Shown here in pieces: positions 35,413-43,770 of a stretch of DNA of 64,000 bases. Made by a program: the position numbers and the translations under genes. Under the pieces are notes generated by a model that saw only the letters and a program-made list of their open reading frames with translations, made no database searches and was not told the origin of the DNA. The stretch lies in the NCBI GenBank assembly GCA_017528345.1, contig JAFXOX010000078.1:1-64000 (forward strand), in the 5' to 3' direction. The stretch's first letter is position 1, and each line of letters starts with the position of its first letter. This DNA is from Desulfovibrio sp. Lineage in GTDB: Bacteria > Desulfobacterota > Desulfovibrionia > Desulfovibrionales > Desulfovibrionaceae.

Positions 35413-35608
35413 CACAAAGAAACTCCTTGGTGAGTAGTCATGTGCGTTGATCCTGACCGACAGAGCTTGAGAGATTGGGCTCATTTTCAAGGCTCAGGGA
35501 AGGCAATGATCCGCCTTCTGCCTGCCTTGCAAGCGCAGATCAGGTGTCGCAAAGCGTTTCAGGTATGGGCATTGATCACATGTGCACAATCTCTTCACGG
35601 TGAACGTA

Positions 35609-35627
35609 CTCCCGCCAGAGGCGGGAG
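35609..35627. repeat. 8-bp perfect hairpin in the protease/repeat-protein gap
   Basis: CTCCCGCC (35609-35616) pairs with GGCGGGAG (35620-35627) around AGA and is followed on the plus strand by ACTTCTTG. There is no T tract. The sequence and its flank resemble the end hairpin of IS200/IS605-type elements, of which no transposase remains here. It could instead be a REP-like element or mRNA processing site between two operon segments. Confidence 0.45.
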
Positions 35628-35664
35628 ACTTCTTGCAGGTTAGGTTAACAAATGCCGGCCTGTA

Positions 35665-38634
35665 TCAGCGTGCCTGCGGCAACAAACGCAAGGGGGCACT
35701 CTGCGGGAAATGAAGGATAAGCTCTCCCTGGCGAAATTCGTAACCGATAATCATCTTTTGCCCATTGGCAAAGGTGGCATAGAGGGCATTGCCCTGTACC
35801 GCGAACGTACAACGGCTTTCCTGACCTGGCCTGAGCAGTCGGAGCGTATAACAGGCACTTGCGGGAACACTGCGTATCTCACAGCGTATGCCTGTCTCAG
35901 GGCTCAACCAATTGCCCTGAAAATGCTGCGGATCTCGCTGTCCACCCTCGCGTGTGAGTATGGAGGCTTCGCCCTTGCGACTCATCAGGGTAAGCTTGCC
36001 AAATCGCGGTTCAAGGTAAACCGCGTAGCTGTCTCTGGGCATACCAGTCACGTGGAGGATATGGCCCTTGAGCTCAAAACGCCCACGTCCAGTATGACCA
36101 TCACGACTCAGCTGCACACTATTCCCGCGAAATTCCCAGCGTTCTGTCTTACTTGTCCAGACCCCCTCAAGGGATGCCGGCTGATAGCGCTCAAGGGGCA
36201 CAAAGGCCCAGCGCGTGCCATTGCCCATACCGATCATATACCACGTGCGTTCCAACCCTGCGCCGTCAAGAAAGGCATACCATGTTTCAATGGTCTCACC
36301 AAAGGGCACATTGTTCATTTTCGGCTGCTTGTGCAAGGAAAGCTGCGGCATACCTGTGGGCAGCCAGTGAACAAGGCCCCTGCCCTGCTCTTTTTCGCCA
36401 TCATGAATGGCAAAGGAAAAAGCCGGGCGAGTGGCACTGAGGGTGATGGTCTGAAACGTTGGCAGAGCAAGGTTTTCTTCCCTTCCACTGGAAGCAAACT
36501 GGACCATGGCATAGGTGCCAAAGAGATTGCCCAATCCATTGGCTTGAGCATTGCTGCGCATACTGTCCTGTTCGGGCTTATGGCGCACAGGGTAGCTCTT
36601 GCTCATGGCCATGGCCGTTTTGCCGTTCATCGTCTGAGCCTGAATGAGATAGCCGACCTTACGCCCGCTATCGAGCATATCCACCGTCAGAAGAAAAACG
36701 CCGTGGGAAAGCGGCATGGGCTGACCAAAGACGCGGCGCTGCTGGCCTTGCCTGTCAATGAGAACACGGGCAGGTCTGAAGATGCCATCGGTGCGTGGCA
36801 TCATCTGTCTGATACTTGTGATCCTGCCCTGGGCGTCCAGCGTAAAACCGAGCATGGTTACAGGCATACGCAACAGATTGGAAAACTGCACCTGCACCAG
36901 AAGATCCTGACCACCTGTGGTCGCATCCCGATAGAGCCCCCAGCCCACGGAGATATTCTGCCCAATATCACGTGCTGTGGACAAATTGGTGATGGTGATA
37001 TCTTCAAGCTGTGTGCCGTTACTCACCTTGTACTTGGCCGAAAGCTCACGCATCAGGGTCGTTGTGCCGTCATTGTAGCGTGGTGAGATTTCGCTGAAAG
37101 ACGATTCTTTGCCTGTGGCCTTCTTGCTGTGATCGCCCACAAGCTGCTCAAAATTGACCATGCGCTCCTGTCCCATCTCTTCAAACTGAATAAGCTTGGT
37201 CAAAAGGATGCCTGTCCCTGTGACATCATAACGGACCACATTGTGGGCAAAGGGCTGAATGTGGTCTATGGGCAGGATGTCAAAATCTGTGGCCTCTAAG
37301 CCGTCTCGACCTTCTTTAAGCTGTGGAAGGCCAATGACCACATGGTCAATACGCGGCTTTTCATCACCCAGGGTCTCCTGAGCCATATAGAGAGCCTGCA
37401 GATAGTCGGCAAAGCCACTGACTTTGGCAAAGCTTGAATGTCGGTAGCCAGGCTGTTCAAATTCACGTCTGAGCGGCAAATACATGCTGATGCCCTGGCA
37501 TTCCGGCAGATTGGGTGTCGACTTGGCATGGTAGACAAGACGGGCAAGGGCTTCACGCAGCTCTTTGAGGAGAACGGTGTCGATACCCAGATCCTCCTGT
37601 GTCAGGCGCCCAAGCCAATCATAGACTTCCACACTGCTTGTGGCTTTCTGTCCACTTTTCAGATCTTCGAGAAGATTGCCGTGATGCGTGGCAAAACAGG
37701 TGGCCCGGGTCAAAGCCTTAAACTGTGTGGGAGCCAATTCCTTGAGCTTCTGGCTGAGACGCAGAAGCTTCACATTTACTTCGGCCATGGCCGAAAGATC
37801 ATAGGCGGAAAAGGCCGCAGGCCGTCCGAGATCCGTGTAGTAGGCGATATTCATATCCACCATGTGTGCCAATAGATCTCGCGTTGTGACATCCTTGCGA
37901 AACATGGGGAGGATAGAGAGATAATCCGAACCCTGACAGGGTTCCACCGGTGGGCTGGCAAAGGCGTAATCGGCCAGAGGCACTGTCTCATAGAGAACAT
38001 CGAGCTGTCCCATCAGGCAGAGTTCGTACTTCACAAGGTCAAAACGTTTCCGTGGCAAAAACTGAGCCCCCTGGTGCACAGCCCGGGCAAAATCTCGCAA
38101 AGACATACTGCCCTTGCCACCGTCCTCGTCGTTGAGCATGCCGGCAAGCGCGGCACCGCTGCCGTGATCCCAGGGAATCAACGCATAGCGCTTGGCCGGA
38201 AAATGCTCGGCAACGGTTCTGATAAAACGCACCAAGGTTGCCGGGTCTGCCATATCGGCTTCTCCCCAGTCTTCGAGAAGCTCTGAAGCAAAATCCTTGG
38301 GGAGCGGAACATTCAGTCCCATAGCTGCTTTTTTGATATCAAAAGGCTCGCCTCTGCGCACACGGTAGAGACGTGTTCCGCTCCAATTGCCCAGAACGTC
38401 ACTATGCGCCTTGTGACGATCAACAAGAACCACAACTTCCACGTCCTCGGGAAGCGACTGCTCCATCTCGAGCATATCCATAAGTGCCGAATGCTCGAGA
38501 TTATTGTCACCATCCAAATAGACCATGACGGTCCATTCAACAGGCTGTTTTTGAGCGCTTGCCGTTGCGCCAACGCTCACAAGAGCCAGGAGGAGAGAGA
38601 CGAGGAAAAGCAAACGGAAAAGATCTACGCGCAT
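35665..38634 (-). CDS. Clostripain (C11) family secreted cysteine protease
   Basis: An exported 989-aa protease from ATG 38634, with signal peptide (about residues 1-27). The N-terminal clostripain domain begins WTVMVYLDGDNNLE and has the catalytic His in PWDHGSG (H157) and Cys in YELCLMGQLD (C206), spaced as expected. After about 420 residues an unassigned middle region follows, and at the C-terminus are two copies of the G-x-W beta-repeat (LEGVWTS and FQGNWLS) that also make up the neighbouring secreted proteins. C11 proteases cleave after basic residues and are often self-activated. Shares a 37-nt gap with the upstream repeat protein gene. Confidence 0.9.
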   Translation of the reverse strand: MRVDLFRLLFLVSLLLALVSVGATASAQKQPVEWTVMVYLDGDNNLEHSALMDMLEMEQSLPEDVEVVVLVDRHKAHSDVLGNWSGTRLYRVRRGEPFDIKKAAMGLNVPLPKDFASELLEDWGEADMADPATLVRFIRTVAEHFPAKRYALIPWDHGSGAALAGMLNDEDGGKGSMSLRDFARAVHQGAQFLPRKRFDLVKYELCLMGQLDVLYETVPLADYAFASPPVEPCQGSDYLSILPMFRKDVTTRDLLAHMVDMNIAYYTDLGRPAAFSAYDLSAMAEVNVKLLRLSQKLKELAPTQFKALTRATCFATHHGNLLEDLKSGQKATSSVEVYDWLGRLTQEDLGIDTVLLKELREALARLVYHAKSTPNLPECQGISMYLPLRREFEQPGYRHSSFAKVSGFADYLQALYMAQETLGDEKPRIDHVVIGLPQLKEGRDGLEATDFDILPIDHIQPFAHNVVRYDVTGTGILLTKLIQFEEMGQERMVNFEQLVGDHSKKATGKESSFSEISPRYNDGTTTLMRELSAKYKVSNGTQLEDITITNLSTARDIGQNISVGWGLYRDATTGGQDLLVQVQFSNLLRMPVTMLGFTLDAQGRITSIRQMMPRTDGIFRPARVLIDRQGQQRRVFGQPMPLSHGVFLLTVDMLDSGRKVGYLIQAQTMNGKTAMAMSKSYPVRHKPEQDSMRSNAQANGLGNLFGTYAMVQFASSGREENLALPTFQTITLSATRPAFSFAIHDGEKEQGRGLVHWLPTGMPQLSLHKQPKMNNVPFGETIETWYAFLDGAGLERTWYMIGMGNGTRWAFVPLERYQPASLEGVWTSKTERWEFRGNSVQLSRDGHTGRGRFELKGHILHVTGMPRDSYAVYLEPRFGKLTLMSRKGEASILTREGGQRDPQHFQGNWLSPETGIRCEIRSVPASACYTLRLLRPGQESRCTFAVQGNALYATFANGQKMIIGYEFRQGELILHFPQSAPLRLLPQAR

Positions 38635-38671
38635 AGTGACGCTCCTCACATTTGGCAACATCAAAAATCCC

Positions 38672-40036
38672 TTAAGAAGCACGCGTCAGTTGCAGAGCAC
38701 TGCCATTGGGGAACGTCAGAATCAGGATATTGCCCTGTATCTGCCAGGTATTGACCCCCTTCTGCCCAGCTGTCTGACCGGCCGTTGTCTGGTATTCGAG
38801 ACGTTGGCCATCAAGACGGAAAATGCCGGCCTCGCTCTGCTGACCATTGGCCAGAACCATGTACTGGTTGCCCTTGAACACAAAAACCATTTGCACACCA
38901 TTGGGCAACTGAGCTGACCAGGCACCCTCAAGAGCGGAAACAGCCTGGCTTGGCCTCGCCGATTCCGGACTCGCTGGTCCCCAGGGGACATTGGGACCGT
39001 TTGAGGACTGCGGAGCAGGCTGTGGCATGGGCTGCGGTGCAGGCTGTGGCATGGGCTGCGGTGCAGGCTGTGGCATGGGCTGCGGTGCAGGCTGTGGCAT
39101 GGGCTGCGGTGCAGGCTGTGGCATGGGCTGACGCTGTAAAACAGTACCATCAGAAAAGCGCAGGGTATTTCCTTCAATGGTAAAGGTGATATCCATGACC
39201 TTGCCATTGGAAAATTGCACATGGAGTTGATTGCCCCGCACGACATAGGGACCATAGACCTGCTGACCATTGAAGTTCAAAGCACAGATGCCGTTCATGA
39301 AAGCCATGACAAGCATCTGCCGGCCATCATTGGCAGCCCAGAAACCTTCAAGAGAACCTGCCTGAGCAGGGCTGGTGGGAAAGGATGCCGTACTCTGCGG
39401 CATATCACCCTTGCGCATAAGTCGCGATCCGTCAGAAAGCACAAGCATGCGCCCCTGAATACTGTAGATCAAACGACACTTCTGCCCGTTGGAGAACATC
39501 AGCAGCAGTTCCTGTCCCCGAGCCTGCCAACGTCCATTGATTTTCCGGCCATTGGCCTCAAGAACGCAGGTACCAGATGGATCAAAAGACAACTGTAAAT
39601 TGTTCGCACCCCAGCTGCCAATCAAGGGGTTCTGGGCAGTGGCGCTGGCTTCAGGTCCCGCATAGAAAGGCGGAAATCCATCCATGCTGCCAAAGGAGGA
39701 AATGCCGCCGAGAGGCAGCTGGCCATCTTCCAAGCCACCCATGCTCGTAACAGGCATGCCAATACCAGGCAGATTCATCACTGGTGGTTGACTGCCGCCC
39801 TGACCTTGTAGCAAGTCTGGGCTCACAGATTTTCCCAAAAGGCCGGTTCCTTCTGGAATCAGCGCCTGAGCTGCATGATCCTTGGATGAGACAAGACCCC
39901 CAAGCGAAAGACCGAGGACCGAGGTCTCATGCTGATCCTGTAAGACTTGTGCAGCCTCTGCGGCAAAACCCGATGAAGTCGAAAAAAGAGACATACAAAG
40001 GACAAAACAAGCCATTGACCGAAAAACACGTGGCAT
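38672..40036 (-). CDS. Secreted beta-repeat protein with Pro/Gln linker
   Basis: A 454-aa exported protein: signal peptide 1-25, a Gly-rich N-terminal stretch, three G-x-W beta-repeat domains (IGSWGAN, LEGFWAA, LEGAWSA) each with a NG-x-x-x-x-G core and F-x-N/S-G-x-x-L end, and between the second and third a linker made of five PMPQPAPQ units coded by a 24-bp tandem repeat. It is the first gene before the clostripain gene (ribosome binding site AAGGAGG before ATG 40036) and is probably co-transcribed with it. Possible substrate, partner or surface platform of the protease. Confidence 0.7.
   Translation of the reverse strand: MPRVFRSMACFVLCMSLFSTSSGFAAEAAQVLQDQHETSVLGLSLGGLVSSKDHAAQALIPEGTGLLGKSVSPDLLQGQGGSQPPVMNLPGIGMPVTSMGGLEDGQLPLGGISSFGSMDGFPPFYAGPEASATAQNPLIGSWGANNLQLSFDPSGTCVLEANGRKINGRWQARGQELLLMFSNGQKCRLIYSIQGRMLVLSDGSRLMRKGDMPQSTASFPTSPAQAGSLEGFWAANDGRQMLVMAFMNGICALNFNGQQVYGPYVVRGNQLHVQFSNGKVMDITFTIEGNTLRFSDGTVLQRQPMPQPAPQPMPQPAPQPMPQPAPQPMPQPAPQPMPQPAPQSSNGPNVPWGPASPESARPSQAVSALEGAWSAQLPNGVQMVFVFKGNQYMVLANGQQSEAGIFRLDGQRLEYQTTAGQTAGQKGVNTWQIQGNILILTFPNGSALQLTRAS
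39015..39130. repeat. 24-bp tandem repeat, about 4.8 copies
   Basis: Units begin at 39015, 39039, 39063, 39087 and 39111 (last one partial) and are nearly identical, starting GCAGGCTGTGGC. They code in frame for the PMPQPAPQ linker. Copy-number change would alter linker length by 8 residues without a frameshift. Confidence 0.9.
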
Positions 40037-40641
40037 GGATGCCTCCTTGGATACGCAAAAAAGTTTGCAAAGTATGCAAAACGGGCAAAAAACATGCTTT
40101 TATCTGAATTAAGACGCAGGGATTAGCAGGGATTAAAGGACAGTGTTCCTTCTGGCTGAGGAGGGAGATTGAGGAGGATGTGTGGCACCAGGAAAACACA
40201 GGGACAGCTGAAGAATACAGCATAATGGCAAAGGTGAGAAGTTTTTTGGAAAGGCCAGGAAAAAATTTGAACAATTTGCAGTGAGCTCTCCGAAATGCCA
40301 GCAGTCTGACAAGCACGAGTAAAAAGCACGTTCTGCTTGTCATGAAAACCCTGAAAGTCTCCAATATACCAGCTTCTGCACCTAAAGTGAAATGGCGATT
40401 TGTCGCGTCAGCGCAACGATTGCCTTGAATAAGCCAAACGGAGCGGCCACGAGCTCGCAAGGCAGATCAACGACACATGCACACGAAGATCATTTCACCC
40501 TGGGTCCGTGGGCTAATAGTCAACAAAAGTAGAGACGGGGTCTCGTAACTATTATTAATCATTGACTTTTTTGTCTGGTCCTTTCGTCCGATTTTTTCAC
40601 CCGACTTTCAGTTTTTTTAACATCTTATAGTTTGGATCCTT
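40037..40641. other. 600-bp region without a recognised gene
   Basis: Minus-strand frames here (for example 39927-40460) overlap the start of the upstream gene and lack initiation signals. Must contain the promoter of the repeat-protein/protease run. Around 40562-40618 there are three T-rich blocks spaced about 20-25 nt; a small hairpin GAGAC/GTCTC lies near 40531. Likely scar DNA of past insertions. Confidence 0.5.
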
Positions 40642-40666
40642 AGACGCGGTAGAGACGGACATTACT
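40642..40666. repeat. 25-bp direct repeat, copy 1
   Basis: Begins AGACGCGGTAGAGACGG and ends ATTACT. An identical copy lies at 41016-41040. The two copies flank the Rpn fragment. Confidence 0.85.
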
Positions 40667-40720
40667 GGCCGCCCCCCGCACAGAATCCGGACGTGCAGAT
40701 TTCCCGCATCCGGCTCTTCA
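40667..40720 (-). other. Group II intron-like RNA motif (remnant)
   Basis: Read on the minus strand this has GAGCCGGATGCGGG, a short loop, then GCACGTCCGG and CTGTGCGGGGGGCGG. Such a GAGCCG..CGTCCGG hairpin followed by a G-run is familiar from bacterial group II introns near the maturase gene. No reverse transcriptase remains nearby, so this is at most a fragment; the assignment is from memory of the pattern. Confidence 0.4.
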
Positions 40721-40754
40721 TTGAGGTATATCACCACTGGACATTGCATCCTCA

Positions 40755-41012
40755 GTGATCCAGTATCGCAAAGCAGAGCTCATGTCTGCATATGACTGGG
40801 CTGAGAAGGATCGTCTTGATAGATATGCTCACCAGGCATTTTGGGGAGATAAGGTGAAGAAGGGGGAAATGATAGGCGAACAAAAAGGTGACAGAGAAAG
40901 ACAGATCAAGGTTGCTCGCAAAGTGCTTGCTAAGAACGTTCCAATTGAAGATATTGCTGACTTCACAGACCTTCCTATTTCAAAGAGTAAAGAACTGTCC
41001 TCGAAACGCTAA
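40755..41012 (+). pseudogene. C-terminal fragment of Rpn-type PD-(D/E)XK nuclease/transposase
   Basis: An 85-aa frame whose sequence (YRKAELMSAYDWAEKDR, then EMIGEQKGDRERQIKVARKVLAKNVPIEDI and the ending LPISKSKEL) matches the C-terminal helical tail of Rpn family recombination-promoting nucleases, which run to about 300 aa. The nuclease core is missing, so this is a 5'-truncated remnant. It lies between two identical 25-bp repeats. Confidence 0.75.
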
Positions 41013-41015
41013 CAA

Positions 41016-41040
41016 AGACGCGGTAGAGACGGACATTACT
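41016..41040. repeat. 25-bp direct repeat, copy 2
   Basis: Identical to 40642-40666; 374 bp apart start to start. It ends 7 bp before the stop codon of the truncated dotL/icmO. Confidence 0.85.
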
Positions 41041-41047
41041 TAAAAGT

Positions 41048-42748
41048 CTAGGCGTTCTTGCGCACCCCTTTCTCATTGCAACACAGGCCCGCCACAATGT
41101 CATCAAGTTCTTGTGCGACGTTTTTCCGTGACCTTTCTTGCCTGTCCCATGTATATGCATTGGCATGCTCACGCGATTCTGCATGCGTGCCATGAGCGCT
41201 ATCAGCCTTTGCTTGGTTGCCCAAGGCTTTTTCTGTGCTTTTTCCATACGCAGTCTTCCCGACGGCTCTCGCGCTTGCATTGTCATCATCACGCAATGGC
41301 CTCTGTTCCGGCAAAAGCCTTGGCCCCTCAGCCTGCCGACGCTTTTGCTGAATCTCCCTCATGGTCTTTTGCGGCTCACAGCGCGCATCCTGCTCGCAAA
41401 GTTCAGTATCTCCTAGCCCTGCAGTCGGCAGAAAGCACTGAGCCTCCCCAAAGCAGATCTCTCGGTCAAGAGCCTCCAGGGCTTCTTCTGCAACTGCCTC
41501 GCACGCACAATCACATGTTTCTTCCCGAGATGCCGATGGTGTTTTCTGGCGACAATCTCTTTCAGACGGCTTTGTCCCCATCTCTCCAGGCTCATCCCCC
41601 AAGAAAGGCTGTGCACGCTGCTCTTCTGTGTCCGGCACAGTCCAAAGAGCCACAATAGCCCGACTGGAGGCCATTTGGCCAAGATCCCTGCGACGTAAAA
41701 TTCGCTCAAGAGCCTCAAAAAGTCGCCTCGTCTTTTGCTCTTCCGACGCTTCTCGCTCTTGCGGGCATGGACTTTTGCGTATTTCCTCTTCAGCACTTGC
41801 CACGCACCCCGTACGCGCAAAAGGCCTCATCTCGGCATTTTCCCAACCTTCCGTCCCGGCTGCAGGTTCCGCAGTGTCGCTCTTCGCCCTCGCTTCCCGT
41901 ATGCCTCTCTTCACAAAGGCCTCAAGCAAATGTTTCACACAGCCAACGTCGGCCAGAAGATAGTCAAGATTGGGTTGTGCCAACGCCAACTGATAGTTCA
42001 GACGCACACTCTGGTGCGCAGCCAGGGGAGGATTGGCAAAAAACGTATAGCCCCGGATAATGTCACCGCGAAAGGCGATGGTCACCTGTCCTTCTACCTG
42101 TCTTTGCAGATCCCTGAAATCCACTCTCTGCATGCTCTCGGCATGGACGGAGAGATTGTCCTGATAGGCAGAGGACTGTCTGAGGTTTACAGAATAGCCT
42201 GAACTTTTGAGCACAAAACCTTTACCGGCCAGCTTCTGGGCAAGATCTGTGGTCTGCCTGGGGTCTTCTGTGGCCATAAAGAGCTTGACCTTGCAGTTGG
42301 AGATAATCTGCTCAGCCGCCCCTTCCGAAGACCTGCGAATCCCCGCAAAATCCTGACTTGCCACGACAACACTCATACCAAGACCTCTGCCCTGGGTCAG
42401 TAAAATCTCAAAGCCCGGCGTTTCAATGGCTGCGTACTCATCGACAATGATCCCGAAGGGAACCTTGCTTTCCGTGGGAAGCGCCTGTAAGACCTCAGCC
42501 AAAGTTCCCTGCACCGTATCGCCAAGACCTACGGCACAGGCATTGCGCACCTGTGCCAGGCAAATCTGCCCAAGGCTTTTTAATTCCTTGGGATCCTTAT
42601 CCATGGAGGGAATGAGGCTGACAAAGATACGGCGATTGGTGATGACATCTATGGCATCCACCTCGCCAAGCTGTGGCCCAAAAATGCGACCATAGTTATC
42701 CACAAAAAAGGGAGGAAGACGGGAAGCGGATTTGCCGACGCGGATCTC
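41048..42748 (-). pseudogene. dotL: N-terminally truncated DotL/IcmO (TrbC-type) coupling protein
   Basis: Coupling ATPases of I-type systems feed DNA or protein to the channel. Only the C-terminal part is left, about 565 aa. It is recognised by FFVDNYGRIFG, NRRIFVSLIPSMDKDPKEL, the Walker B-like IIVDEYAAIET, and GRGLGMSVVVASQDFAGI. The first several hundred residues, including the membrane helices and Walker A, are absent: coding similarity starts near 42748 (EIRVGKSAS) and a stop lies at 42770-42772 in AT-rich DNA. A GTG at 42703 could start a shorter product. After residue ~260 the protein is a charged, Glu/Lys/Arg-rich tail, as DotL tails often are. Its I-type partners lie 35 kb away at 3.15-8.24 kb. 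Confidence 0.8.
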
Positions 42749-42861
42749 TAAAAAGAGATATAAAAAAGTTTAGAAAAAGACAAAAACGACACAAATTGAA
42801 TGCAAATAATATGCCATAATGTAAAACAAACACGTTCCTTATAGCTGTTACCTAATATATA

Positions 42862-42875
42862 TTCTTAAATAAGAA
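42862..42875. promoter_or_regulatory. Inverted repeat upstream of the 187-aa gene
   Basis: TTCTTA-AA-TAAGAA, a 6-bp arm inverted repeat in the AT-rich 42.75-42.96 kb spacer, 87 nt before the ATG at 42962. A plausible operator. The rest of the spacer (42754-42961) must hold the promoter of the plasmid-type gene run; no clear -35/-10 pair was fixed. Confidence 0.4.
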
Positions 42876-42961
42876 CAATGTCAATAGATCCGAGGACATT
42901 TTCAATGTGTTTGAATGATTTTATCCGGCTTAAAATCAACAACCCCGGTGAAGGATAGGCC

Positions 42962-43525
42962 ATGCAAGGCGAACTCGAACTTGGAATCTATGCCTACAAC
43001 GAACATCCAGACCTAACAGAAGTTCCATTAAAGGATTATATCATCATCCGTGGCAACTGGGCTCAAGAAGAAATAAATCATTTTCTTAAAAATAAAGACT
43101 TTGATTTCACAAGACAGATGTTCCGAATTGAGTCACATCACAATGATGAAGAAATGTCTCATGACTTTCGCTACAACTTCAGGCTGATTTCACAGTATAA
43201 AAATCAGATGGCTGAGATTCTCGGAGCAACGCTCCCCTTTGGGTACGTGGCAACTATTTGCGATGAGTTCGAGATCAATTCTAAAAAATTGCTGGCTCTG
43301 GCCTTCTGCTTCAAGTACCGCCGCTATCTGACCGGAGCTGAAGAAAGGATGCTCTACAGGGCGTTCCCCTTTGATGAGACCGATAAAAAGTATCTGAGCC
43401 GTCGCAGATCCTGCCGTATCTGGCCTATGGACATGGTTCACTACAAAACGAAAGAAGAACGTGGTGAGTTTGACGACCCAAAAGTCAGCTATACGCCACA
43501 GGATAACGACTTTCTGTATCAGTAA
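42962..43525 (+). CDS. Unknown 187-aa protein before the replicon
   Basis: First gene of the plus-strand plasmid-like region, preceded by GAAGGATAG. The product is acidic and mixed alpha/beta with segments PLKDYIIIRGNWAQEEINHF and FCFKYRRYLTGAEERMLYRAF; no signal peptide or membrane helix. I recognise no family. Its place just before an antisense-controlled replication gene suggests a replicon accessory or regulator, by context only. Confidence 0.65.
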   Translation: MQGELELGIYAYNEHPDLTEVPLKDYIIIRGNWAQEEINHFLKNKDFDFTRQMFRIESHHNDEEMSHDFRYNFRLISQYKNQMAEILGATLPFGYVATICDEFEINSKKLLALAFCFKYRRYLTGAEERMLYRAFPFDETDKKYLSRRRSCRIWPMDMVHYKTKEERGEFDDPKVSYTPQDNDFLYQ

Positions 43526-43568
43526 GCTGGTCTTACACAGCTGATTTGACACTCCCAAAGGAGTTTTC

Positions 43569-43577
43569 ATGGTGTAA
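43569..43577 (+). other. Two-codon minigene (ATG GTG TAA) with strong ribosome binding site
   Basis: AAAGGAG (43557-43563) is followed after 5 nt by ATG GTG TAA. It lies at the 5' side of the rep leader, upstream of the antisense RNA target. Such a site would load ribosomes that stop at once; it may be the start of a leader-peptide control device or a leftover. Confidence 0.4.
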
Positions 43578-43612
43578 CTGGTTCGAACAGCCTAACAATC
43601 TTGGAATTAGGC

Positions 43613-43689
43613 AAAAAAAAAGCCGCGCTTTGAATTGCACTTCAAAGCACGGTATAGCTCTCAGAGAGCAAGAGTCTGTAAGCTCTTCA
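43613..43689 (-). ncRNA. Candidate antisense copy-number RNA (about 77 nt)
   Basis: Predicted minus-strand RNA running from about 43689 to the T tract at 43613. It ends in a strong intrinsic terminator: arms 43641-43652 and 43623-43634 pair over 12 bp (one G-U), followed by a short GC step and nine T. On the plus strand the same position is a C-A mismatch, so the structure favours the minus-strand RNA. Its promoter is at 43696-43723. It is fully complementary to the leader of the replication gene starting at 43771, the layout of IncI- and IncFII-type copy control. Confidence 0.65.
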
Positions 43690-43695
43690 GACCCT

Positions 43696-43723
43696 TGTAT
43701 CTCAGCACTTGTCCGGCTGTCAA
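43696..43723 (-). promoter_or_regulatory. Promoter of the antisense RNA
   Basis: On the minus strand TTGACA (43723-43718) is a perfect -35 box, separated by 16 bp from GATACA (43701-43696). Initiation would fall about 7 nt further, near 43689. Confidence 0.6.
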
Positions 43724-43770
43724 GCACGGAGGGCACTTTTTTTGTCTTTTTCTGCTCCAGGGGTAATACC

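Noticed and set aside
35710-37086. 458-aa plus-strand frame opposite the clostripain gene
   Set aside because: It is antisense to a gene with signal peptide and catalytic residues, has no ribosome binding site and its composition is that of a mirrored coding strand.
39015-39130. Possible CRISPR array
   Set aside because: Units are directly adjacent without spacers and encode a Pro/Gln linker in frame; it is a coding tandem repeat.
39927-40460. 177-aa minus-strand frame
   Set aside because: Overlaps the N-terminus of the secreted repeat protein in another frame and lacks initiation signals.
43546-43770. N-terminal extension of the replication protein from a TTG start
   Set aside because: The stretch holds the antisense RNA, its promoter and a minigene; the encoded peptide has no domain character. 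The frame is open by chance.
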